Below the pieces are notes generated by a model. The model searched no databases. It had not been told where the DNA came from and saw only the letters and a list, made by a program, of their open reading frames with translations. 64,000 bases of DNA from Candidatus Obscuribacter sp. GTDB taxonomy: Bacteria > Cyanobacteriota > Vampirovibrionia > Obscuribacterales > Obscuribacteraceae. The DNA lies in assembly GCA_021772135.1 (NCBI GenBank), contig JADYXQ010000089.1, positions 1 through 64,000 of the forward strand, written 5' to 3'. Numbering within the stretch: the first letter of the stretch is position 1; each line of letters opens with the position of its first letter. Positions 8,807 to 18,508 of this stretch are shown piece after piece. The position numbers and the translations under genes are program-made.

Positions 8807-9198
8807 TTTTATCGAGTTCACCCGAAAAAACCGACAGGGCAAGGCTTTAGGAGGCTTCGTCAAATCTTCATAATGCCGCAATCGAGGCAAGACGCAGCGT
8901 TTAAGCCATATGCATTAAATAAATGACAACCTCGGCCAAGTTTACAATAGTTCCTTAAGTGGCCAAAACAGTGGCTCTACGAAGATTCGAGAGAAGACGA
9001 GCTAAAGATTGGCGAACAGCCTGCCACTTGACAGCCGGTGGCGGTACCACCGCATCGATAGGCCACGAATAGAGGATCAGATATAGGACGAGTCTGATCG
9101 ATGTTAGCAAACGCTCATGTGCCACAAAGGCCTCCGCTTGACTACGATCTTTTTCTCAGATTAGCACTGCCTTATTTTTACTCTAATAATAAAAATCG
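8807..9198. other. gene-free stretch of about 390 bases
   Basis: No convincing ORF on either strand. I looked for tmRNA, SRP RNA, 6S and RNase P core motifs and saw none. Small inverted repeats are present (for example GGTGGCGGTACCACC near 9040-9055), and the region next to 9199 is A/T-rich. An unrecognised small RNA is possible but unsupported. Confidence 0.4.
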
Positions 9199-12100
9199 CT
9201 ATTTGGCACTTCCAGCAGGTGGCGAGGCACCGCCTCCAATACCGCTTTGGTCCTGGCGCAGGCCGTGTATTTGTTGAATCGCCTGCTTGGTGCCGGCAAT
9301 TACAACAGTGGCCCTGTCTGGTTTAAAAGTGGTGCGCACAAATTGATTGACCTTATCCATGGTCGCTTCCCGAATACCTTGATGTATAGAAGGAAGCGGA
9401 TCGCAGGCACCATTAAGCATGATTGACTCCAGGGCGGCCCGGGCAGCCAGCTGGCTGTTCGACATCCATTTCACAGGCAGGGCGCCATGAAGATAAAGTT
9501 TGACTTCGGCGAACTCTTCAGCGGTCAATCCGGTGCGGCCAAATTTCTTCAATTCTGTTTGAATAAACTTCACCGCTACAGGCATCGTATTTGATACCAA
9601 AGGTATATCCAGTGACCATACCGTCATTCCAGGGAGCGACTCTACATCAGAGGCCAGGTCTTCGAGACTTAGGCTGCTGGAGAGACTTTGCTCGCCGGAG
9701 ATTTTCTGGGCAAAGCGTGAAAATATGGGATGGCTCGTCAGAGCGCAGTCGGCTAAAAGCAACAATGGATAGTCGGATTTTCCTAAGCCGCTGTCCACGA
9801 GTCTACCTATAGTAGCCATGGTGTCTTGCTTCTTGTCGATGGTCATAGAAGTCTTGAGGATACGTCTGGCATTAGGCTGCACCAGTACTTTTTTAGCGGT
9901 GTTTTTGCCTGTCCAGCCGTCAAAACTGCGCTCCGCCAGATCCACGGCTTGACTTAGCGAAATGTCACCAACAAAGACAATCGTGGTGGCATCAGGCCTT
10001 ACGGCCTGCAAGTGAAAATCGCGCAGATCGCTGTCTTTGAGATTGCCCACAAAGCGAGCTTTATCCATCGGTTCAAGGGGGTAAAAACTTGTGTTGGGGG
10101 CAATCAGACTCTGCATCAAAGCTCGTTTAACGCGAGCTCTCACCGTGTCTTCGCTTTTTTTCACGCGGTCAATCACCAGTTGCTTGGCTCTCTCTACGTC
10201 AGTATCTTTTAAGAGTGGGTCACGCAGCTGGCTGGCTAAAATGCCCAAAATAGTGCCTGTATCACGGGTGAGACAGCGGCTTTGAAAACTAATCCACTGA
10301 GGCCCCGGTTCAAACTTGATCATGGCAGCAGGTTCGAGGCCTAGCTCATCTTGCAGGCTTACTGCCGATTGGCGGCTGTATTTAGGCGAGCCATCGACCA
10401 TCAGTTGTGCCAACACTGCGGCAGCTCCGCGCTTGCCTGTAGGCTCATATGCCTCGCCGGCTTTGACGGCGCCAATGATTTGGACCGAGGGGCTGAGCTT
10501 GGTCTCAAGCACAGCTACCGTGATGCCATTTTTTAAGACAGCTTTTTTCAGATAAGGATTAGGCGACGTACTTTTACTAGCGCCGCCGTTATCCTTCTCA
10601 ATGGTTTCGTCGCTGGCCTGCTTACTTGCTGGCGGAGCACCACCTACCGTTTGAGCATCATCGGCTTTGTAAGCACAAGCTTTGACACCGAAGCCACTGA
10701 AAATGTCTAATGCACTTGCTGAGGCGGTTTTATGATGTACTCCCGTTTTTGGTTTTTTCAGATCTTTCAATTTGTCTGATGGTTTTTTGCCGTCTTTTTT
10801 ATCTGAGTCTTTTTTATCTGTGCTAGTGGCTTTGGCATCGGCCGGGGCGTCTTTAGGGGCGACCGGTTTAGGCGCAACAGATTTGTTGGCGGCACCGCTG
10901 AGCACACCAACGTATCTATTTTCGCGGGCGAAATAACGTTTAGCCACTCTCTGAATATCGGCCGATGACACGGCTCTTAGCTTGGTGAACCAGCTGTAGG
11001 CCCCTTTCCAACCATCAATCGATTCTGAATAGCCTAAATGGAAGGCAGTGCGATAAGGACCATCGCGTTCAGAAAGCAAGAAGAACTCGGCGTGATTGCG
11101 GGCGCGACGTAATTCGGTCTCGGGCACTGGATTATTGCGCAACTGCTCCATCACCGCCTCAAAAGACTCAATCATTTTGTGAGCACTGGTGCCGGGTGTA
11201 GAAACCAGATTGATAGTAAATAATCCAGGATCGCGTTTGACTTCAAAAGTGCATTTAGCACTACTGCAAACTTTTGCCTCAACCAGTTTGCTCTTTAACC
11301 GACCGCCCACACCGGAAGTCAAAAGCTTTTCTAAAACGGCGAGGGCCGGAGCATCGGCGTTGACGAACTCGCAGGTGTGATACGCCATGGCCACCACGTC
11401 TGAATTGCCGCCGTGTTTCAAATAAACGCGGCGCTCGGCAGTTTGCTGTGGTTCGACCACACGCACCGCTCTTGGTGGCTCAGCTTTGGGCAGGGGAGCA
11501 AAATATTTGTTGACCTGCTCCACCACTACCGCGCTGTTAAAATCGCCCACCAGAACAAGGGTGGCATTACTGGGTTGGTAATATTCGCGATAATGACGTC
11601 TGACGTCATCAACAGTCAATTTATGTACATCATTAGACCAGCCAATGGTGGGGTTGCGATACGGATGCTGCAAAAAAGCAGCAGAGCGCACTTCCTTATT
11701 GAGCAAATTGACAGGTTCTTTGGCTTCCTGACTGAGCTCTTTTTCCACCATTTTGATTTCGGCCTGCACATCTTCAGCTGTAAACGTTGCCGCATGCATG
11801 CGCTCTGACTCGATTTTCAAAGTGATAGGCAACTTGCTGGGGCTGACAGTTTCGAAAAATACAGTAAAATCGTCGCTGGTAAAACCATTGAACATGCCAC
11901 CGTTGCGAGCGATGGTGGCACCCACTTCACCTTTGCGAAAATATCCCACTTTTTCAAAAAGCAAATGTTCAACCAGGTGGCTTAGTCCAGTTTCACCGAG
12001 GTTTTCATTACGTGAACCGACACGGTAAAAAACCATACTGGTAGCTACAGGAAAGGAATGTTCTTCCAACAAAAGCACCTTAAGACCATTGGCAAGAATA

Positions 12101-12231
12101 ATTTCTTGCACGCCTTTTTCGCTCACTGCAGCAGAGTTACTCTCATTAGCAGCCCACACTTCCGGCGTCAAAATGCCACTGGTAGAAACCATCAGGCTCA
12201 AGGCTGCCAAGCAGACCGCTATTCTGCTCAT
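9199..12231 (-). CDS. secreted M16-family zinc peptidase with two M16 units
   Basis: This roughly 1010-residue protein starts with a signal peptide (M-S-R-I-A-V-C-L-A-A-L-S-L, cleavage near V-W-A-A). I prefer this ATG at 12231 to the ATG 40 codons upstream because the signal peptide begins here. The first M16 unit has the inverted zinc motif H-L-V-E-H at residues 85-89. A Lys/Asp/Pro-rich linker of about 100 residues follows. A second M16 unit begins near L-K-N-G-I-T-V-A-V-L-E; it lacks HxxEH and is presumably the non-catalytic half of the clamshell. M16 peptidases degrade peptides of limited size, here probably in the periplasm. The length matches two-unit bacterial members. The gene diverges from feoB. 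Confidence 0.88.
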   Translation of the reverse strand: MSRIAVCLAALSLMVSTSGILTPEVWAANESNSAAVSEKGVQEIILANGLKVLLLEEHSFPVATSMVFYRVGSRNENLGETGLSHLVEHLLFEKVGYFRKGEVGATIARNGGMFNGFTSDDFTVFFETVSPSKLPITLKIESERMHAATFTAEDVQAEIKMVEKELSQEAKEPVNLLNKEVRSAAFLQHPYRNPTIGWSNDVHKLTVDDVRRHYREYYQPSNATLVLVGDFNSAVVVEQVNKYFAPLPKAEPPRAVRVVEPQQTAERRVYLKHGGNSDVVAMAYHTCEFVNADAPALAVLEKLLTSGVGGRLKSKLVEAKVCSSAKCTFEVKRDPGLFTINLVSTPGTSAHKMIESFEAVMEQLRNNPVPETELRRARNHAEFFLLSERDGPYRTAFHLGYSESIDGWKGAYSWFTKLRAVSSADIQRVAKRYFARENRYVGVLSGAANKSVAPKPVAPKDAPADAKATSTDKKDSDKKDGKKPSDKLKDLKKPKTGVHHKTASASALDIFSGFGVKACAYKADDAQTVGGAPPASKQASDETIEKDNGGASKSTSPNPYLKKAVLKNGITVAVLETKLSPSVQIIGAVKAGEAYEPTGKRGAAAVLAQLMVDGSPKYSRQSAVSLQDELGLEPAAMIKFEPGPQWISFQSRCLTRDTGTILGILASQLRDPLLKDTDVERAKQLVIDRVKKSEDTVRARVKRALMQSLIAPNTSFYPLEPMDKARFVGNLKDSDLRDFHLQAVRPDATTIVFVGDISLSQAVDLAERSFDGWTGKNTAKKVLVQPNARRILKTSMTIDKKQDTMATIGRLVDSGLGKSDYPLLLLADCALTSHPIFSRFAQKISGEQSLSSSLSLEDLASDVESLPGMTVWSLDIPLVSNTMPVAVKFIQTELKKFGRTGLTAEEFAEVKLYLHGALPVKWMSNSQLAARAALESIMLNGACDPLPSIHQGIREATMDKVNQFVRTTFKPDRATVVIAGTKQAIQQIHGLRQDQSGIGGGASPPAGSAK

Positions 12232-12440
12232 ACAATGCTGCTCGCTCTTAATCTTCAAATGCCTTCCTATTCTTCTCCACAATCCCTCAATGCCAACCCT
12301 GCCGGTTATTCCATATGTGCCATGGGCCCGGCTGCCGCTAAAACTTACCACAGTACTGATTAAGTCTCATGAGGCTTTGCTCAAAGGATATGCAACAGGC
12401 CCTCTTGTGTTGATAGACTTTCTCAATAAGACCCATCTAT

Positions 12441-12459
12441 ATTATTGATTATCAATCAT
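12441..12459 (+). promoter_or_regulatory. Fur-box-like palindrome at the feoB start
   Basis: ATTATTGATTATCAATCAT contains the palindrome ATTGATTATCAAT and resembles half of a classical Fur box. It overlaps the feoB ATG at 12458. Low-confidence motif match. Confidence 0.3.
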
Positions 12460-14530
12460 GGCCTCCACCTCAAAATTGGCACGCAAAAGAAGCAGCAAGA
12501 ACGCCGACTCGACGGATGACGAAAAGGCTCGGCGCAGCATCGTGCTGGTGGGCAATCCCAATGTGGGCAAATCAGTTATCTTCAATGCCCTGACCGGCTC
12601 TGACGCTGACGTCTCCAATTATCCCGGCACCACAATTGATATTGCCCGCGGTCACCTGGGTGACGACGAACTGGCTGATACGCCGGGCGTCTACGGTGTC
12701 TCGAGCTTTAACGATGAAGAACGTGCAGCGCGCAAAATGATAATCGCCGCCGATATTGTCATTAATGTTGTATCGGCATTGACGCTGGAGCGCGACCTTT
12801 TTCTCACAGTTCAGTTAGCTGAAATGGGGAAACCTATGATTTTAGTGATTAATCAGTTCGATGAAACAGTTCTGCGTGGCATCAAAATAAATTTGGGCGT
12901 TTTGAGTGATGAACTTGGCCTCGAAGTACTCACCTGCGTAGCCGTCAAAGAAGAAGGCATCGAAGAAATAAAGAAAGCCATTGCTCTGGCGCGACCGGGG
13001 AAAATCAGGCCGGAACTGCTTGAAATACTAAATGAGATTCGCAGTAAGTCTAGCGCCGACCACGCCATCGATCAGGCCGAAGCGCTTTTAATTGCCGAAG
13101 GCGACGAAGCTACCGCCACCGCCTGTGGTGTCAATGTAAGTATAGGCAATCAAAGAGCGGCCATCTATGCAACGCGCCGCACCTTCGTAAATGACTTAGC
13201 TGAAAGCACAGTCACCCAGGGGAGCGGCCCAAGGTCATTTTCCAATAAATTGGGCAAACTGCTTTTGCATCCAATCTGGGGATCGCTTATATCATTTGCA
13301 GTTTGCTATTTTATTTTCTATCAGGTTTTAGGCGTCTGGATTGCGGGCAATCTGGTAGACGTTACCGAAAAGAAAACCATGAAGGTCTACTATGAGCCAA
13401 TGGTGCGCAGAGTAGCAGCCAATGTCTTTCCGTCGACAATTACTATCGGCGAGCGTACTTTTGATTTTCCTCAAGGTACTTTGAAAAACGAGGCCGAAAG
13501 TAAAGCTCTGGACGCTGCCATTAAAACTACTCCGGCCAATGAAATCGGCTTTAATTTCTGGTCTTACAAAAATTTGGCAGGGGCTCTGGGAAATATTTTT
13601 GTAGGCGAATATGGCCTGGCGACGCTGACAGTGACGTATTTGCTTGGTTTGCTGATGCCATTGGTGATTGGTTTTTATCTGGGCTTATCGTTGCTTGAAG
13701 ACTCAGGTTATCTGCCGCGGCTAGCCGTACTGGTTGACCGTATGATGAACAAACTTGGTCTCAATGGCCGCGCCATAATTCCCCTTATACTTGGCCTGGG
13801 CTGTGTCACTATGGCGACAATTACCACCCGGCTTTTGACGACAAAGCGCGAAAAAATTATCGCTACGGCACTACTGGGAGTGGCAATACCATGCTCGGCA
13901 CAATTAGGTGTAGTTTCAGGCACTCTGGCTAGAGCCGGTGGCGGCGCGGCCTGGGCCGTCTATCTTTTCGTGGTCATAGGCATTCTGGCGGCAACGGGCC
14001 TCTTGCTTAATGCGGTTATGCCGGGGCAGTCGCAGGGTTTGATGATCGATTTGCCGCCCATGCGCCTGCCCCGAGCCGACAATGTCTTGAGAAAAACCTG
14101 GAAAAAGTCCTGGAATTTTCTAACCGACGCTACACCCATGTTCTTTTTAGCCGGTTTTATGGTCACTCTGGCCCAGATGGTCGGTTTATTGGATTTGATT
14201 ATTAAAGTCTTGCAGCCCATTGTTGTTCAATGGCTGTTTTTGCCCGACGACCCGCGCATTCCTACCACATTTATATTAGGTATTGTCAGGCGCGATTTTG
14301 CCGCCTTTGGCTTGACCGACGTAGCCTTAACGCCGGTTCAGGCTGTCACCGCTATGATCGTCATTACGCTTTTTGTGCCCTGTATCGCTACAGTGGGCGT
14401 GATGATCAAAGAGCGCGGCATGGCCATCGCCTTGTCTATCTGGTTCGGCTCGTGGGCCGCTGCATTTGTCATTGGCGGCTTTTTGGCCCGAATATTGCCT
14501 TTCGTCTTCAGCCCGCTGGGCATTAAGTAG
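12458..14530 (+). CDS. feoB: FeoB ferrous iron transporter
   Basis: This 690-residue protein has an N-terminal G domain: G1 G-N-P-N-V-G-K-S near residue 32-39, G3 D-T-P-G, and a G4-like N-Q-F-D. A large membrane part follows with two Gate-type segments (G-Y-L-P-R-L-A-V-L-V-D-R, and P-C-S-A-Q-L-G-V with the conserved Cys). FeoB imports Fe2+ across the inner membrane. A roughly 20-residue Lys/Ser-rich extension precedes the G domain. No FeoA or FeoC is adjacent. No Shine-Dalgarno sequence is visible before the ATG, so the message may be leaderless or poorly translated without an activator. It sits between the M16 peptidase and tRNA-His. Confidence 0.93.
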   Translation: MASTSKLARKRSSKNADSTDDEKARRSIVLVGNPNVGKSVIFNALTGSDADVSNYPGTTIDIARGHLGDDELADTPGVYGVSSFNDEERAARKMIIAADIVINVVSALTLERDLFLTVQLAEMGKPMILVINQFDETVLRGIKINLGVLSDELGLEVLTCVAVKEEGIEEIKKAIALARPGKIRPELLEILNEIRSKSSADHAIDQAEALLIAEGDEATATACGVNVSIGNQRAAIYATRRTFVNDLAESTVTQGSGPRSFSNKLGKLLLHPIWGSLISFAVCYFIFYQVLGVWIAGNLVDVTEKKTMKVYYEPMVRRVAANVFPSTITIGERTFDFPQGTLKNEAESKALDAAIKTTPANEIGFNFWSYKNLAGALGNIFVGEYGLATLTVTYLLGLLMPLVIGFYLGLSLLEDSGYLPRLAVLVDRMMNKLGLNGRAIIPLILGLGCVTMATITTRLLTTKREKIIATALLGVAIPCSAQLGVVSGTLARAGGGAAWAVYLFVVIGILAATGLLLNAVMPGQSQGLMIDLPPMRLPRADNVLRKTWKKSWNFLTDATPMFFLAGFMVTLAQMVGLLDLIIKVLQPIVVQWLFLPDDPRIPTTFILGIVRRDFAAFGLTDVALTPVQAVTAMIVITLFVPCIATVGVMIKERGMAIALSIWFGSWAAAFVIGGFLARILPFVFSPLGIK

Positions 14531-14607
14531 TAGTTACAAAATATTCGTCTGCCAGCCTGCCGGTGAGCCAACGGCGGCGGACATGTTAGTATAAAATCGC
14601 ACGATAT

Positions 14608-14684
14608 GGCAGGTGTCGCCAAGTGGTTAAGGCTCCGGTTTGTGGTATCGGCACGCGCGGGTTCAAATCCCGTCATCTGCCCCA
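14608..14684 (+). tRNA. tRNA-His (anticodon GTG)
   Basis: The cloverleaf folds with acceptor GCAGGTG/CATCTGC (one G-U pair), anticodon stem CCGGT with loop TTGTGGT, and T arm CGGGTTCAAATCCCG. The His-specific G-1 (14608) faces C73, and CCA is encoded at 14682-14684. TATAAA at 14590-14595 is a good -10 for it. A terminator follows. Confidence 0.95.
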
Positions 14685-14696
14685 TATTGAACGTTT

Positions 14697-14737
14697 GAAG
14701 GTCGCAATCGCTGTTGGTTGCGGCCTTTTGCGTTTTT
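14697..14737 (+). terminator. Rho-independent terminator after tRNA-His
   Basis: The stem AGGTCGCAA pairs with TTGCGGCCT around a short loop, followed by TTTTGCGTTTTT. It starts 13 bases after the tRNA CCA end. Confidence 0.8.
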
Positions 14738-14782
14738 GCAGTGCCTTGTGCTACCTCGAGCTCTACATGCGGCCAGCGAGTT

Positions 14783-14814
14783 TTTGATCTGAAACGTTAA
14801 CGTTTCAGATCAAA
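14783..14814. repeat. 32-base perfect palindrome
   Basis: Fourteen bases, TTTGATCTGAAACG, are mirrored exactly around a central TTAA. It lies between the tRNA terminator and the end of the minus-strand secreted-family gene. Neither flank has a T-run in the outgoing direction, so it is not a standard terminator. Confidence 0.85.
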
Positions 14815-14838
14815 TCAGAGAATCAAGCCTACCAAAAC

Positions 14839-15537
14839 CTAATTGCCCTTTTTTGGTATCAGATTTTCTAAACCCTGCTCTTTTAAATACTCGATGAAGT
14901 TGCTGCGGTAATTGTATTTATCATCTTGATCTACCACCTCAAAATCAGAGACTTTGCGCTCGATATAAGAAGTGCCTGACGGAATTTTGTAGAGTTTGAA
15001 TCCATCAGCATCAAAGACTTCGCCGCTCTGGTTTGCGCCCTTAATAGCGCCATCGGGCAGTGGCGTAAATAGATGTTTTTCATCATTTTGTTGAGTTTCG
15101 ACAATGCGGTGATTATCTTTCTTCTCGATAATGCGCAGACCGATATAATGCATCAAAACGCTCTGGTTGCTAATCTCCACCGGTTCTTCAGTCAGCAAAA
15201 CAACATGCTCAACGGTTTCACCACGGTCGATGTCATAGCGCACCTGCCGCTGCGCTTCCCAGATGCTGCCTTTAGCATCGCGCTGTTTTCCCCGGGTACG
15301 CTCACGTTCATTGCGCACAGACACATTCGGTTTAATTTGAATTTTCTTTCTTATCTTAGTGCCGGCAAACCATGGTGGAATTTTGTACCACTTTTCGATT
15401 CTGTCTGAAGGCAAGTTGCGTTCGTCGTATTTGGAACCTTCATGCAATTCCGCTCGTAAGCGAAAAGGTTCCGCCTGAGCAGACGGAAGCCACAAAGTGA
15501 AAATGAGTATTAGAGATAGTGGTTTAAATGCAGTCAT
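14839..15537 (-). CDS. secreted WYxxPxW-family protein, member A
   Basis: This 232-residue protein has a signal peptide (M-T-A-F-K-P-L-S-L-I-L-I-F-T-L-W, cleavage after A-Q-A). It belongs to a family with four members in the window. The marks are K-W-Y-K-I-P-P-W-F-A-G near residue 49, G-S-I-W-E-A near 90, Y-I-E-R-K near 190, and the C-terminal F-E-V-V-D-Q-D and E-N-L-I-P. Secondary structure looks mainly beta. I know no function for it. It overlaps the Rrf2 regulator gene by 4 bases and is therefore in its operon, suggesting control by that regulator. The divergent NO reductase is followed by its closest-looking paralogue. Confidence 0.75.
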   Translation of the reverse strand: MTAFKPLSLILIFTLWLPSAQAEPFRLRAELHEGSKYDERNLPSDRIEKWYKIPPWFAGTKIRKKIQIKPNVSVRNERERTRGKQRDAKGSIWEAQRQVRYDIDRGETVEHVVLLTEEPVEISNQSVLMHYIGLRIIEKKDNHRIVETQQNDEKHLFTPLPDGAIKGANQSGEVFDADGFKLYKIPSGTSYIERKVSDFEVVDQDDKYNYRSNFIEYLKEQGLENLIPKKGN

Positions 15538-15974
15538 TGATCATTGCCTTCAACCAGTGGTGAAGATGCACAAAGTGGGCTTTTAGATTCTTCCACAAGT
15601 TCGCCTAAATTCGAACTGGCAAAGGCTTCTTCCACCTGTGCTGTCGCTGCCGACAGGCGTTTGTGCAATGGACAGAGGTTCATTCCGTGGGACTGGAAAC
15701 CCAGGGGGCAAGACATTATTTTCTCTATCGGGTCAACAGAATTGATCACATCCAAAATTGAGATCTCCTGCGCGGCTTTTGACAAGACAAAGCCCCCGCC
15801 GATTCCACGCTGAGAATTAACCAATTTCCCTCTAACCAGCAGCTGCATAATTTTACTCAAATAGCCCGCGGGTACTTTGGTAGTTTGAGCAATTTCCTGC
15901 CCTGTAGCCGCTGAACTTTGCATAGCAAGGAAGACCATCGCTCTTAATGCGTATTCAGCCGTCTGGGAAATCAT
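15534..15974 (-). CDS. Rrf2-family transcriptional regulator (NsrR/IscR-like)
   Basis: This 146-residue protein starts M-I-S-Q-T-A-E-Y-A-L-R-A-M, the classic Rrf2 opening, with a winged helix containing V-P-A-G-Y-L-S-K-I-M-Q-L-L and the wing R-G-I-G-G-G-F-V-L. In NsrR and IscR three Cys spaced C-x5-C-x5-C bind an Fe-S cluster. Here the outer two are present near residues 89 and 101, but the middle position is Ser, followed by His. A third Cys lies near the C-terminus. It diverges from the quinol NO reductase, the classic position of an NO-sensing repressor. It is cotranscribed with secreted-family member A. Confidence 0.87.
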   Translation of the reverse strand: MISQTAEYALRAMVFLAMQSSAATGQEIAQTTKVPAGYLSKIMQLLVRGKLVNSQRGIGGGFVLSKAAQEISILDVINSVDPIEKIMSCPLGFQSHGMNLCPLHKRLSAATAQVEEAFASSNLGELVEESKSPLCASSPLVEGNDQ

Positions 15975-16219
15975 GGCGCTCCATTAAGAACAAGAATACC
16001 TTTTTATACAAAATACCACGGAATGGCACTTTGAAGGTTGACGGGGGAGTGACAACCCTAATTAAAAATTGGCTTGAGGCATCGCTGTTTCCGTTTATTC
16101 GCCAGCTTGACAGCGAAGACAAGATACACTCAGCACGATTCAAATTTAGTGCGCCTTAATGGTCGAGCTGGCTTAAGTGCGATTTTAAAGCAATGTCATA
16201 ACGTTTTTTGGGGGGTTTT

Positions 16220-18463
16220 ATGTCCTGGAGATGGAAGCTGTCAGTACTTTTTGTACTAATCGCAGGGTTTTCCACACTGATATTCATGGGGCACGAGGTC
16301 AGCGACCAGGCCCCACCTGTACCGGAGCGTGTCGTCAATACCAGAGGAGAGCTACTTTTTCAGGGCAGCGACATCATGGCCGGCCAGGCGGTTTTTCAAA
16401 AATATGGCTTAATGGATGTCGGTTCGTTTTTTGGTCATGGCGCCTATAACGGACCTGATTTTTCCGCCGACTACCTGCACCGCGAAGGCGAACTTTGTCT
16501 AGAGCGAATGGCGCAAAACAAATTCCAGAAAGCATACTCACTGCTAGATACCGGCGCCCAGGGCGATTTAAACAGCACCTTACAAAAAGAACTGAAAGTA
16601 AACCGTTACGACGGGCCAACAAAAACTCTCACACTCACTGACAACCAAGCACATGCTTACAGTCAGCTGGCGCCATATTATGATACCGAGTTTGGTGTGG
16701 GCAGAAAACTTCCGCTGCCGACCAATTATATTGCCGATGCCACTGAACGCTTGCAACTGAGCCGATTCTTCGCCTGGGGTGCCTGGGTCTGCGTCACTGA
16801 GAGACCCGGCAAAGACTACACTTTCACCAATAACTGGCCACCAGATAAATTGGTGGGAAATGGTCCAAACTGGCACATATTTTTCTGGAGCGCCATGAGT
16901 TTAATCATGCTCATCGGCGGCATTGGTTTGACTCAATTCTTGCTCAGCGCTTTTCCTGGTTTAGGCTGGATGCCTGATGGCAAGGGCATGACCGACAATG
17001 TCAAAAGCTATCAACCACTAAGGTCGCAAACATCGCTTTATCCTTACTTTGTAGTGGTGGTTTTGCTGTTCCTGTTCCAGACAATTTTTGGTGTGGTCAC
17101 TGCTCACTATATAGTCGAACAAGGTTTTTATGGATTTGATATTCGCACTATTTTGCCTTACAGCGTCACTCGCAGCTGGCACTTACAGCTTTCGATTTTC
17201 TGGATTGCAACGGCCTGGTTGGCGGCAGGAATGTTTATGGCGCCGATGCTATCCAAAAACGAACCGAAAGGACAACACTGGCTGGTAAAAATCTTGTTTG
17301 TGGCAATTCTCATTGTTGCTGTAGGCAGCATCGGCGGAGAATGGCTCGGTGTTAAAAACATGCTCGGTAATCTCTGGTTCTGGTTCGGGCATCAAGGCTG
17401 GGAATACTTAGAACTGGGAAGATTCTGGCAAGCGCTACTGACACTAGGCATGGTGCTCTGGGCAGTAATTGTTTTTCGCAGTATCAGCCCACTACTCAAA
17501 GGCAAAGACCATGGCAGCCTGCCCTACATGCTGCTTTACGGCGTCATTGCCATCCCCTTATTTTTCAGCTTCGGCATGATGTATCATCCCGGTACCAATT
17601 TTGCCGTGGCTGATTTCTGGCGCTGGTGGGTGGTGCACCTCTGGGTGGAAGGTATCTTCGAGTTGTATACCACCATTATTGTGGCTTATTTCTTCTGCAG
17701 TCTGGGCATGGTTTCAGAAAAGTCGGCACTCTCTGTCATTTACATAGATATCATTCTTTATCTGGGCAGTGGCATTGTGGGCATCGGCCACCACTACTAC
17801 TGGACAGCACAGCCGGCTATCAATATGGCTCTGGGTTCAATGATTTCTGCCTGGGAAGTCGTACCGCTGACACTTTTAACCATGGACGCCTGGAAATTTG
17901 TAGAGCTGGCAAAAGTGGACGGTTCAATTAAAAACTTCTCGCACTACTGGGCAATGATGTTTTTACTGGCGGTGGGCTTCTGGAATTTTCTTGGCGCGGG
18001 CGTATTTGGTTTTTTGGTCAACACTCCGATTGTTAGTTATTACGAGCATGCCACCTACCTCACCTCTAACCACGGACACGCGGCTTTGATGGGAGTTTAC
18101 GGAATGCTTGGCGTGGCGGCAATTTTATTTTGTACTCGCTATTTAATGACTGATGATGCCTGGAGTAACAAACTGGCAGGCATATCATTCTGGGGTTTGA
18201 ATGTTGGATTGATGCTGATGATTGTGCTCAACATTTTCCCTGCCGGAGTAATCCAGATGATTGCCAGCTACGAAAAAGGCTTCTGGTTTGCCCGCAGCTA
18301 CGAGTTCATTCACTCAGATATTTTCCAGACCTTGACCTGGCTGCGTGTAGCCGGTGATATTACTTTCGTGCTGGTTGGAGTAATGCCTTTAGTTATTCTG
18401 GTTGTAAGAGGAATGTTTTACCGCAGGCACGCAATTAGCGATTTGCCGAAAGTCGTCGCCTGA
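16220..18463 (+). CDS. norB: quinol-dependent nitric oxide reductase (qNor)
   Basis: This 748-residue protein is fused as in qNor: an N-terminal membrane helix and periplasmic domain of about 220 residues without a c-type heme CxxCH, then the NorB-like core. Metal-ligand regions are visible: W-H-L-Q-L for heme, H-L-W-V-E-G-I-F-E-L for FeB, G-H-H-Y-Y-W for the His pair, and S-N-H-G-H-A-A-L-M-G. It reduces NO to N2O with quinol electrons at the membrane. The ATG at 16220 follows a GGGGGG ribosome site; a TTG 12 bases earlier is unlikely. The divergent Rrf2 gene is the likely regulator. No other denitrification gene is nearby, suggesting a detoxification role. Confidence 0.92.
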   Translation: MSWRWKLSVLFVLIAGFSTLIFMGHEVSDQAPPVPERVVNTRGELLFQGSDIMAGQAVFQKYGLMDVGSFFGHGAYNGPDFSADYLHREGELCLERMAQNKFQKAYSLLDTGAQGDLNSTLQKELKVNRYDGPTKTLTLTDNQAHAYSQLAPYYDTEFGVGRKLPLPTNYIADATERLQLSRFFAWGAWVCVTERPGKDYTFTNNWPPDKLVGNGPNWHIFFWSAMSLIMLIGGIGLTQFLLSAFPGLGWMPDGKGMTDNVKSYQPLRSQTSLYPYFVVVVLLFLFQTIFGVVTAHYIVEQGFYGFDIRTILPYSVTRSWHLQLSIFWIATAWLAAGMFMAPMLSKNEPKGQHWLVKILFVAILIVAVGSIGGEWLGVKNMLGNLWFWFGHQGWEYLELGRFWQALLTLGMVLWAVIVFRSISPLLKGKDHGSLPYMLLYGVIAIPLFFSFGMMYHPGTNFAVADFWRWWVVHLWVEGIFELYTTIIVAYFFCSLGMVSEKSALSVIYIDIILYLGSGIVGIGHHYYWTAQPAINMALGSMISAWEVVPLTLLTMDAWKFVELAKVDGSIKNFSHYWAMMFLLAVGFWNFLGAGVFGFLVNTPIVSYYEHATYLTSNHGHAALMGVYGMLGVAAILFCTRYLMTDDAWSNKLAGISFWGLNVGLMLMIVLNIFPAGVIQMIASYEKGFWFARSYEFIHSDIFQTLTWLRVAGDITFVLVGVMPLVILVVRGMFYRRHAISDLPKVVA

Positions 18464-18508
18464 TGCATTAGCCACTACAATTGACGCTGGCACAAGGAGC
18501 AGCGTAAA

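Noticed and set aside
8927-9198. Structured RNA in the gap before the M16 gene
   Set aside because: No core motifs of RNase P, tmRNA, SRP or 6S RNA could be recognised on either strand.
12232-12351. 40-residue extension of the M16 peptidase
   Set aside because: A clear signal peptide begins at 12231; the extension would bury it.
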